NCBI GenBank assembly: GCA_036556965.1
Contig: DATBIO010000140.1
Coordinates: forward strand, 1 to 43,764
Source: DATBIO01 sp036556965
GTDB taxonomy: Bacteria > Acidobacteriota > Vicinamibacteria > Fen-336
Direction: 5' to 3'
DNA: 43,764 nucleotides
The position numbers and the translations under genes are program-made. Of the stretch, positions 1 through 6,615 are shown piece by piece (position 1 is the first letter of the stretch; each line of letters starts with the position of its first letter). The notes under the pieces are model-generated. The model was given only the letters and a program-made list of their open reading frames with translations, made no database searches and had not been told where the DNA came from.

Positions 1-1
1 G

Positions 2-784
2 ACCGCGGAGTGCAGCTCGCCGGCCGGCGCCTCACCGAGCCTGCCCCCGCCCGCCGTCAGCGACGCCTGCGACGCTGCGCCCGCCCTGGCCAGCGACGCG
101 GCGCCGCCCTTCGCCCTGGGCACCACCACCGTCACTTGGACGGCGCGCGACGAGGCCGGCCTGGCGGCCACCGTCCTCCAGACCGTCACCGTGGTGGATA
201 CCACCGCCCCCGTGGTGACGGCCCCGGCCGAAAGCGACGTCGAGTGCACGTCGCCGGCGGGCACGCCGGTGTCCCTGGGCACCGCCACCGCCGCCGACGT
301 CTGCGACCCCACCCTCGTTCCCACGAGCGACGCGCCGGCCCTCTTCCCGCTGGGCACCACCGCGGTGACCTGGAGCGCGGTGGACGACAGCGGCAATTCC
401 GGCCACGCCACGCAGCGCGTCACCGTGCGCGACACCACGCCTCCGGCGCTGGCCGTGCAGGCCGACTCCGGCTCTCTCTGGCCCCCCGACCACAAGCTGG
501 TCACCATCGAGGTGGGGGTGGCCCTGTCCGACGTGTGCGACGCGGCGCCGCGCCTGCGCCTGGTCTCCGTCACCAGCAGCGAGCCCGAGGACGGGCGCGG
601 CGACGGCAACACCGCTCCCGACATCGTGGGCGCGGCGCTCGGCACGGACGACCGCAGCTTCCAGCTCCGCGCCGAGCGGCAGGGCGGGGGGGCTGGCCGC
701 ACCTACACGATCACCTACGAGGCGGGCGACGCCAGTGGCAACACGACCTCGGCCACGATCGTGGTGGCGGTGGGCCGGCCCTGA
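2..784 (+). CDS. HYR-repeat surface/exported protein, C-terminal part (5' end outside window)
   Basis: The frame is open from the left edge and ends in TGA, so the true start lies upstream. The visible 260 residues contain two full HYR-type (hyalin) repeats: spaced Cys residues (AECSSPAG, DACDAAP; VECTSPAG, DVCDP), then the GTTTVTWTARDEAG / GTTAVTWSAVDDSG core, then TVVDTTAPVV / TVRDTTPPAL linkers. A third, divergent C-terminal module begins SLWPPDHKLVTIEV and ends AGDASGNTTSATIVV. HYR modules are immunoglobulin-like beta-sandwiches used in adhesion and in long extracellular proteins. No sortase or por-type sorting tail is visible at the C terminus. Function beyond extracellular repeat protein cannot be assigned from this fragment. 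Confidence 0.8.
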   Translation, partial: TAECSSPAGASPSLPPPAVSDACDAAPALASDAAPPFALGTTTVTWTARDEAGLAATVLQTVTVVDTTAPVVTAPAESDVECTSPAGTPVSLGTATAADVCDPTLVPTSDAPALFPLGTTAVTWSAVDDSGNSGHATQRVTVRDTTPPALAVQADSGSLWPPDHKLVTIEVGVALSDVCDAAPRLRLVSVTSSEPEDGRGDGNTAPDIVGAALGTDDRSFQLRAERQGGGAGRTYTITYEAGDASGNTTSATIVVAVGRP

Positions 785-790
785 GGCGCT

Positions 791-1036
791 TCAGGGCGGT
801 CCGGGAGGCGCGGGCGCGCGGCGGAGGAGCCACCGGAAGGCGAGCCACAGGAAGCCCGCGTCGTCCACCCAGCCCAGCAGCGGGATCACGAAGTCGGGGA
901 CGAGGTCCGGGGGCCAGAGCAGGTAGGCGATGGCCAGGGCCACGGCCAGGCGCGGCAGCTTGGGGGTGCGCGGGTCGGTGAGGAGGGCGAAGGCGCGGCG
1001 CGCGCGCCCGGCCAGGCCGGGCCCGGCCGGCGCCAT
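791..1036 (-). CDS. Small DUF1232 (YkvA-like) membrane protein
   Basis: An 81-residue protein with the DUF1232 core YLLWPPDLVPDFVIPLLG followed by W-V-D-D, the family hallmark of a short membrane-associated hairpin with Pro-Asp-Leu-(I/V)-Pro-Asp. Members are often annotated YkvA; their function is unknown. The ATG overlaps the secretin stop codon (TGATG), so it is probably translated by coupling as the last gene of the LolA-secretin operon. Its hydrophobic stretches lie around residues 30-44 and 50-72. A role tied to the outer-membrane secretin is only suggested by position. Confidence 0.75.
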   Translation of the reverse strand: MAPAGPGLAGRARRAFALLTDPRTPKLPRLAVALAIAYLLWPPDLVPDFVIPLLGWVDDAGFLWLAFRWLLRRAPAPPGPP

Positions 1037-2856
1037 CAGCGCGCGCCGGGGGTGGGGGACGGCGCGGGCGCGGGGGGCCGGATGGGCTCGGGCCGCGGGA
1101 CGCCGGAGTCGGGGGGCGCGGGCACCACGGGCGGCGCCGCCGGCGCCGCCGGGGGCACCTCGAAGAGCAGGGGCGAGCCCTCGCCGCCCATGGTGAACGA
1201 GCGCAGGTCCTCTTCCGTGAGCTCCGTGCGCCGCACGATGCGCGGGGTCAGCGTCATCACGATGTCGGTCTCCGTCACCTCCTTGCGCGTGCGCGAGAAG
1301 ATCTGGCCGAGGATCGGGATGTCGGAGAGGCCGGGGAGCCCGGTCAGGCTCAGGCGCTCCTCGTCGCTGATGAGGCCGGCGAGGATGTTGGTCTCGCCGT
1401 CCTTGAGGCGGATGGCGCTGTTGACGATCCGGCTGCGGAAGGTCGGGTTGCCCTGGAAGAGCGGGCCCAGGGAGGAGATCTCCAGCTTCAGGCCCAGGCT
1501 CACCTCCCCGTTGTGGTGCACGCGGGGGGCGAGGTCGATGTTGACGCCCACGTTCTTGTACTCGAAGGACGTCACCGGCTGCTGGGCGATGCCCCCCTGG
1601 GCGATGGGTGTGAAGACGGTGACGGGCACGGGCACCTGGTCGCCGAAGCGGGCCTGGGCCACGTTGCCCTCCGTGGTGCGCAGCTGGGGGTTGGCGAGCA
1701 GGCGGGTGGAGGAGTCGCTCTTGAGCAGGCGGTAGATGACGCCGGGAAGGGCGGTGAGGACGAGGTTCTCCTTCGCGTAAGGGTTGTCGTCGAGGGTTAT
1801 CGGCCGCTCGTTCACGAAGACGGGGTTGCCCTGGGGGTCGCGGATCACCTCTTCCACCGTGGTACTGGGGAAGATGGCGCCCGCGATGCCGGGCACGCCC
1901 GGGATGCCGGAGGTGATCTCGATGCCGTAGTCCTTGAGGAGGGTCCGGTTGACCTCCAGGATCTCCACCTCCACCACCACCTCGCCGCGCTGCTTGTCCA
2001 CGATCTGCACGATGCGCTCGGCCGCCGCCACCTTGTCCGGGGTGTCGTTGATGGTCAGGGCGTTGGCCCCCGGCACCGGCCCCACGCGCCGCGCCCCCAG
2101 CACGATGCGCAGGAGGTCGATGGTCTCCTTCACGTCGGCGTTGGAGAGGAAGAACGTCTTCACCACCTGCTGCTCGTACTCGCGGCGCTTGGCGGGCGTG
2201 TCCGGCACCACCATGACCACGCGGGGGTCCACCACGCGGTGGAAGGTGCGGCCCACCCCGGCCAGGGCGTTGAGCGCCTGCTCCACGCCCACGTCGGCCA
2301 GGTCGAGGGTGATGGTGTTGTCCTGGAACTGGGGGTCGAAGATGAAGTTGATGCCCGCCGACTTGCCGAGGGCCTGGTAGGCCTCGCGCAGGCTGGCCCC
2401 GCGGAAGGAGAGCCCGAGCGGCTCGCGCGCGGCGGGGCCGAGGGCGAGGCCGGGCAGGCCGCTCTCGCGCGCCCGCTGCTTCATCTCCTCCATGGTCTGG
2501 GGGGGCAGCCCGGCCTGCCGCTGCGCCTCCACCTGCCCCATCTCCGCGGCCAGGGCGGGCGAGCCGGGGTTGAGGTCGAGGGCGAGGCGGAACTCGTCGA
2601 GGGCCTCCTTGTAGCGGCCCTGGCCGGCCAGGCGGCGGCCGCTGGCGGCGTGGGCCTCCGCGGCACGGAGGCGCGCGCGCTCCAGGGAGGCGCGGTAGTG
2701 CGCGTTGTCGGGGTCGAGGCGCAGGGCCTTGGCGTACTCGAGCACGGCCCGGTCGTACTCGCGCAGCCGCTCCGCCTTCTCGCCCGCGCGGAAGGCGCCG
2801 GTGGAGGCGCAGCCGGCCAGGGCCCACAGCGCCAGGACCGGGATCCACCGCCTCAT
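1036..2856 (-). CDS. Secretin (GspD/PilQ family) with lipoprotein signal and TPR region
   Basis: A 606-residue outer-membrane secretin of the type II secretion/type IV pilus superfamily. It begins with a lipoprotein signal (lipobox LAGC, Cys16). TPR-like helices follow (about 22-118), then an STN/N0 domain (about 147-218), an N1/KH-like domain (about 232-290) and the secretin beta-barrel domain (about 295-543). That last domain has the family motifs RLLANPQLRTTEG and LPGLSDIPILGQIF. The tail (565-606) is Pro-rich. Lipid-anchored TPR-secretins of this architecture are common in Acidobacteriota. Its ATG overlaps the LolA stop (ATGA), so the two are translationally coupled. The inner-membrane partners are not adjacent; a PilB/GspE-like ATPase lies about 12 kb away. 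Whether it serves a pilus or a secretion system cannot be decided here. Confidence 0.9.
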   Translation of the reverse strand: MRRWIPVLALWALAGCASTGAFRAGEKAERLREYDRAVLEYAKALRLDPDNAHYRASLERARLRAAEAHAASGRRLAGQGRYKEALDEFRLALDLNPGSPALAAEMGQVEAQRQAGLPPQTMEEMKQRARESGLPGLALGPAAREPLGLSFRGASLREAYQALGKSAGINFIFDPQFQDNTITLDLADVGVEQALNALAGVGRTFHRVVDPRVVMVVPDTPAKRREYEQQVVKTFFLSNADVKETIDLLRIVLGARRVGPVPGANALTINDTPDKVAAAERIVQIVDKQRGEVVVEVEILEVNRTLLKDYGIEITSGIPGVPGIAGAIFPSTTVEEVIRDPQGNPVFVNERPITLDDNPYAKENLVLTALPGVIYRLLKSDSSTRLLANPQLRTTEGNVAQARFGDQVPVPVTVFTPIAQGGIAQQPVTSFEYKNVGVNIDLAPRVHHNGEVSLGLKLEISSLGPLFQGNPTFRSRIVNSAIRLKDGETNILAGLISDEERLSLTGLPGLSDIPILGQIFSRTRKEVTETDIVMTLTPRIVRRTELTEEDLRSFTMGGEGSPLLFEVPPAAPAAPPVVPAPPDSGVPRPEPIRPPAPAPSPTPGAR

Positions 2857-3485
2857 CCCTTGACCACCTCGACGCCCGCGGGGACCTTGAAGCGGAAGAG
2901 CGCGTCCTTGAGCCCGACGTTCTCGCGCACGTCGTCGAAGCGGAAGCGGCTGCGGTTGCCCTGCGTGTCCACCACCTCGATGCCGCGGATGCGGTCCTGC
3001 TCGTCCGCCTCCAGGAACACGACCTGGACCTCGGGGTCGTCCCGCCGCGGGACCAGGCGAAGGCGCTCGCGGCCGCCGGGAGCCAGCTCCGCGGTGACCG
3101 CGAACTCGCGCAGGATGTCGCTGCGGCCGGAGAGGAGCAGGGCGGGCAGCCCGTGCTCGCCCGCCTGCTGGCGCACGATGACCTGGCGGTCCGCGGGCAC
3201 GTAGAAGTAGAAGGTGGACCCGTCGGCCACGAAGGTCTTCTTCTCGGGCTTCTCGTACTGCCAGAGCATGCGCCCCGGAGGCTTGACGGAGAGGGTGCCC
3301 GTCTCCACCAGCTCGCGCCCGAGCATCCCCGAGCGGTAGGTCTGAGTGAAGCGGGCCACCAGGTCGGTGGAACGGCGGTGGCGCGCCTCGATGCGGCGCG
3401 CGCGCGCTTCCGCCGCCGCCTCCTGGGCCGGCGCGGGTGGGGCGAGCAGGGCCGCGCCCAGTGCGGCCAGAGCCGCGCGTCGCAT
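2853..3485 (-). CDS. lolA: LolA-type outer-membrane lipoprotein carrier protein
   Basis: A 210-residue periplasmic protein with an N-terminal signal peptide (MRRAALAALGAALL, APA cleavage near residue 20) and a LolA-like half-barrel: ARFTQTYRSGMLG, GTLSVKPPGRMLWQYEKPEKK, then VADGSTFYFYVP. LolA ferries lipoproteins across the periplasm to the outer membrane. It is first in the operon and overlaps the lipoprotein secretin by 4 nt, so a dedicated carrier role for that secretin is a reasonable inference. The start has no Shine-Dalgarno. A TACGAT hexamer ends 9 nt before the ATG, which fits a leaderless or near-leaderless transcript. Confidence 0.85.
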   Translation of the reverse strand: MRRAALAALGAALLAPPAPAQEAAAEARARRIEARHRRSTDLVARFTQTYRSGMLGRELVETGTLSVKPPGRMLWQYEKPEKKTFVADGSTFYFYVPADRQVIVRQQAGEHGLPALLLSGRSDILREFAVTAELAPGGRERLRLVPRRDDPEVQVVFLEADEQDRIRGIEVVDTQGNRSRFRFDDVRENVGLKDALFRFKVPAGVEVVKG

Positions 3486-3566
3486 CACGAACCCATCGTA
3501 GCACGCGCGATTTTGGGGGCCCCGGAGGCGGGCCCGCCCGGTGATAGATTGGCGGTTGCCCCGGCC

Positions 3567-4379
3567 ATGTCCCTCATCGGCAACCTCGGCGAGATCGCCC
3601 TCGGCGATGCGCTCCGTGTGCTCTCCACCGGGCGCAAGACGGGCCTCCTCACCGTGACCAGCGCCGGCCACCAGGCCCTGGTGAGGGTGGTCAAGGGGGC
3701 AGTGGTCCACGCCTCCTCGGGCCGCCTGCAGGGGGAGGAGGCGGTGCTCGACCTCTTCGGCTGGGAGGACGGCCAGCTGGCCTTCGTGCCCGAGGAGCGG
3801 GCGGTGCCTCCCAACGTGACGCGCGCGCTGGAGGACCTGATCACGGAGGGCCAGCGTACGGGGCCCCACCTGCACCGGATGCACGTGGCCATCCCCTCCG
3901 ACCGCGTGGTCTTCCAGCTCGCCGCGGCACCGCTGGAGGGCGACGCGCAGGTGCTCGTCGATTCCGCGGCCTGGCGCGTGCTGCGCCTGCTCGACGGCAC
4001 GCGCGACGTGGGGGAGGTGGTGGCCGCCTCCCGCCTGCCGCGTCCGGCCGTGGTCGGCTGCCTGTTCGACTGGCTGCAAACGGGCCTGCTCGAGCGCGTG
4101 GAGCCGGTGAAGCCCCTGCGCGCGCAGGGACACGGCTCGCTCTTCGCCAGCAAGGAAGCCGCGGAGATGGACTCCCGCGTCGAGGAGGACTGGCGTCGCA
4201 TCCTGCGCTTCGGAGGCGGCGTGCGCCGGGTGGAGGTGCGCAGCCACGCCGGCAAGGCCGTCGAGCTGGCCGCGGGCTTCCGGGCCGGGCTCCAGCGCGA
4301 GGTCCACCTTCCGAAGGCCGCCCTGGGCGCGCTCGGCGTTCGCGACGGCGAGGAGGTGCTGGTCCGTCCCGTGTCCTAG
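3567..4379 (+). CDS. PATAN/DUF4388 domain protein
   Basis: A 270-residue cytoplasmic protein. Residues 1-100 match the DUF4388/PATAN module (SLIGNLGEIALGDALRVLST, then GRKTGLLTV and GAVVHASSGRLQGEEAVLDL). This module occurs with response-regulator and gliding/pilus signalling proteins in Myxococcota, Cyanobacteria and Acidobacteriota. A winged-helix-like middle part (about 128-178) and a C-terminal segment of unknown fold follow. It is divergent from LolA. A TAGATT hexamer sits 16 nt before the ATG and no clear ribosome binding site is seen. Its stop codon shares the palindrome CTAG with that of the convergent NTF2-like gene. A regulatory role is likely from the family; the partner is unknown. 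Confidence 0.8.
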   Translation: MSLIGNLGEIALGDALRVLSTGRKTGLLTVTSAGHQALVRVVKGAVVHASSGRLQGEEAVLDLFGWEDGQLAFVPEERAVPPNVTRALEDLITEGQRTGPHLHRMHVAIPSDRVVFQLAAAPLEGDAQVLVDSAAWRVLRLLDGTRDVGEVVAASRLPRPAVVGCLFDWLQTGLLERVEPVKPLRAQGHGSLFASKEAAEMDSRVEEDWRRILRFGGGVRRVEVRSHAGKAVELAAGFRAGLQREVHLPKAALGALGVRDGEEVLVRPVS

Positions 4380-4882
4380 CGGGCGGCGCCCTTCTCCCCG
4401 GCGCCGGGGACCCTGGCGGAAGGCGGCGGGCTGGCGCGATGCCAGATCAGATGGCTGATGCGCCAATGCCCGTCGTCCTCGCGGCGGAGGACCATGAGGT
4501 AGGCGTCATCGAGGTCGCGGCTGGGCTCCCCTCCCCGCGCGGCCAGGCGGCCCCCGTTGTGGCCCCGCACCAGCGCCAGCCGGCCCTCCGCGCACACCTC
4601 GTCCACGCGGCCCACGATGGCGGGGGCGAAGGCCGCGAACAGCGCCTCGTAGCGCGGGCGGATGGCGGCGCGACCGTGCACCGGGGACTCCCCCGGCGGC
4701 AGGAGCACGGCGTCCGCGGCGTAGTGCGCGACCACGCGCTCGACGTCGCGCGCGTTGTCCGCGGCCACGATGCCCTCGGCCACGGCGCGGACCGCGCGGG
4801 CCGCCGCCGCCTCCGGGCGGCACGCGGTGGCGCCGGACGGCTCGGGGAGCGAGAGGACGAGGAGCACGATCAGCGCCGGCAC
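4376..4882 (-). CDS. Exported NTF2-like (SnoaL/DUF4440-type) protein
   Basis: A 168-residue protein with an N-terminal signal (VPALIVLLVLSLPEPSGATA) and an NTF2-like cone fold: AEGIVAADNARDVERVVAHY, ADAVLLPPGESPVHGRAAIR, and the C-terminal strand HWRISHLIWH. Such domains bind small hydrophobic ligands or act as enzymes; the substrate is not predictable. The GTG start is chosen because GAGAGG lies about 7 nt upstream and because the signal peptide starts there. It follows the 132-residue gene by 11 nt, so the two are probably co-transcribed. Confidence 0.75.
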   Translation of the reverse strand: MPALIVLLVLSLPEPSGATACRPEAAAARAVRAVAEGIVAADNARDVERVVAHYAADAVLLPPGESPVHGRAAIRPRYEALFAAFAPAIVGRVDEVCAEGRLALVRGHNGGRLAARGGEPSRDLDDAYLMVLRREDDGHWRISHLIWHRASPPPSARVPGAGEKGAAR

Positions 4883-4893
4883 CCGGGCACCTC

Positions 4894-5292
4894 TCAGAGG
4901 AAAGTGACCTCGTCCGTGGCGGCGCTGATGACGTAGCAGCGCTCGATGTTGGAGCCCGGGTCCGCGGGCACGAGGAAGAAGCCCGGGCGGCCCGGCTGGT
5001 AGCCCTGGGTCGTCCCCACCAGCACCTCGCCGTCCTTGAAGCGCACCCTGATCTTCCGGCCCACCGGCGGCTTCAGCGGGTTGAACTCCTGGCTGTCCTG
5101 GTACTGGGGGTCCCCGGCGAGGTCCCGCACGAAGAAGAGGGCCTTCAGGTCCTTCGTCTGCACGGCGGCGGGCTTGGTGCCCGGGGGCGCGTCGGCCGGA
5201 GCGACGTGGAAGAGGTCCTTGGCGGGCACGAAGTCCGTGGTGAAACCCTTGATCATCGTCCCGTCCGCGAAGCGGGCCACGACCTTGTTCAT
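4894..5292 (-). CDS. Conserved hypothetical protein with duplicated small beta modules
   Basis: A 132-residue soluble protein without a signal peptide. Two related stretches can be seen: KVVARFADGTMIKGFTTDF near the N terminus and KIRVRFKDGEVLVGTTQGY near residue 80. Each looks like a small Sm/PilZ-like beta module, so the protein may be an internal duplication. Similar small proteins (DUF6982-like, name uncertain) occur in Acidobacteriota and Deltaproteobacteria without known function. A strong GGGAGG lies 5 nt before the ATG. Probably the first gene of a pair with the NTF2-like protein. Confidence 0.75.
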   Translation of the reverse strand: MNKVVARFADGTMIKGFTTDFVPAKDLFHVAPADAPPGTKPAAVQTKDLKALFFVRDLAGDPQYQDSQEFNPLKPPVGRKIRVRFKDGEVLVGTTQGYQPGRPGFFLVPADPGSNIERCYVISAATDEVTFL

Positions 5293-5367
5293 GACGACCT
5301 CCCTGGGCGGCGGGGCCGCCCGGGGGCGGCCCGCCGCCTGGTCCTCCGCCCGCGCCGCGCGGCCCTC

Positions 5368-6462
5368 CTAGGGAGCACGGCGCAGGCGCCCGGCGTCCAC
5401 GTCCCGCAGGAACCCGATCACGCCCTCCATGTAGACCTCCTGATCGTCGTAGAGGGCCAGGTGGCTGCCGCGCGGGCAGAAGAGGTACCGCCCGACGCGG
5501 ACCTGCCGCGCCATCTTCTCCATGTGCGCGGGGTCCATGGTGTCGTGGCGCGCGCCGATGACCAGGGTGGGGACGGCGATGCGGCCGAGGTCGGCGGTGC
5601 GGTCCCAGCCCGCCAGCTTGCCGCTGGCGCCCAGCTCGCTCGGCCCCTGCATCGGCACGTAGATCCTGGGATTGATGTGCTTGAAGGCGCGGTTGACGGG
5701 GTCGGGCCACGCCTCCGCGGGCATGCGCAGCACGTGGTGGACGTAGTGGTGGGGCATCAGCAGCTCCATGTAGCGCGGGGCGTCGTATCGTCCCGCCGCT
5801 TCCAGGCCCCTGATCTCGGCCAGGGCCGCCTGGTCCATGGCCGGCATGAGGACGCGGGCCGCGTACTCGTTGTAGGCGGGGATGCTGGCCATCATGTTGG
5901 AGACGACGAGCCCCTTCAGGTGCTGCTGGTGCGCGAGCGCGTACTCGATGGCCAGGATGCCGCCCCACGAGTGGCCGAGCAGGTAGAAGTTGTCGGGCCC
6001 GAGGCCGAGGGCCCGCCGGACCTGCTCGACCTCGTCCACGAAGCGCGGGATCTCCCAGAGGTCCGGGACGTCGGGCTGGTCGCTGTAGGCCGAGCCGAGC
6101 TGGTCGTAGAAGTAGTACTCGACTCCGGCGGCGGGGAAGTAGCTGTCGAAGGCCTCGAAGTACTCGTGGGTGGCCCCCGGCCCGCCGTGCAGGAGCAGCA
6201 CCTTGACCGACGGGTTGTTCCCCACCCGCTTGGTCCACACGCGGAAGGTGCCCTTGGGCGTGGTCACGGGGATCAGGCGGACGCCGCCGCTGAGGACGTC
6301 CGCGCGGCCCGAGTTGTCCAGGTAGCCCGCGGCGGCCCGGCCGGGGGGCGCGGCCAGGGCGGAGGCCGTGAAGAGGGTCAGGAGTCCGGCCGCCCCCGCC
6401 GCGGCGACGGCCGGCGCCGCGAAGAGCATCGCCGCCAGGATCCCTCGCGCCCTGTGCCCCAC
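5368..6462 (-). CDS. Secreted alpha/beta-hydrolase, proline iminopeptidase-like (S33)
   Basis: A 364-residue protein of the S33 prolyl-aminopeptidase group. Visible features: a signal peptide (Arg-containing start, hydrophobic 8-37, cleavage near ASALA), the HGGPG oxyanion-hole motif (92-96), the nucleophile elbow GHSWGG with Ser165, an Asp in GARHDTMDP (307 or 310) and a His in GSHL (His334). The cap region is rich in aromatic and His residues (MPHHYVHHV). It probably releases N-terminal residues, often proline, from peptides outside the cytoplasm. The GTG start is preferred over an ATG 11 codons later because GGAGG precedes it and it adds the positively charged n-region. Confidence 0.88.
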   Translation of the reverse strand: MGHRARGILAAMLFAAPAVAAAGAAGLLTLFTASALAAPPGRAAAGYLDNSGRADVLSGGVRLIPVTTPKGTFRVWTKRVGNNPSVKVLLLHGGPGATHEYFEAFDSYFPAAGVEYYFYDQLGSAYSDQPDVPDLWEIPRFVDEVEQVRRALGLGPDNFYLLGHSWGGILAIEYALAHQQHLKGLVVSNMMASIPAYNEYAARVLMPAMDQAALAEIRGLEAAGRYDAPRYMELLMPHHYVHHVLRMPAEAWPDPVNRAFKHINPRIYVPMQGPSELGASGKLAGWDRTADLGRIAVPTLVIGARHDTMDPAHMEKMARQVRVGRYLFCPRGSHLALYDDQEVYMEGVIGFLRDVDAGRLRRAP

Positions 6463-6548
6463 CGCCCCTCCTTCCCCGCCGAGCCGCGACACGCGGCGAC
6501 CCGCGGCGCAGTGTATGGGATTCGCGACCCGGCCGGGAGCCCGCGTGC

Positions 6549-6554
6549 TAGCAT
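6549..6554 (+). promoter_or_regulatory. Possible extended -10 element for the GH3-hydrolase operon
   Basis: TGC immediately followed by TAGCAT gives an extended -10 (TGn plus a 4/6 match) about 60 nt before the GTG of the NagZ-like gene. No convincing -35 is seen. It lies in the 153-nt divergent gap between the peptidase and hexosaminidase genes, which otherwise shows nothing I can name. Confidence 0.25.
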
Positions 6555-6615
6555 CGCGCGTGCCCCTCGGCGCGGCCCCCAGCCTCCTCGTCACGGACGT
6601 GGCAGCGCCGCGGCG

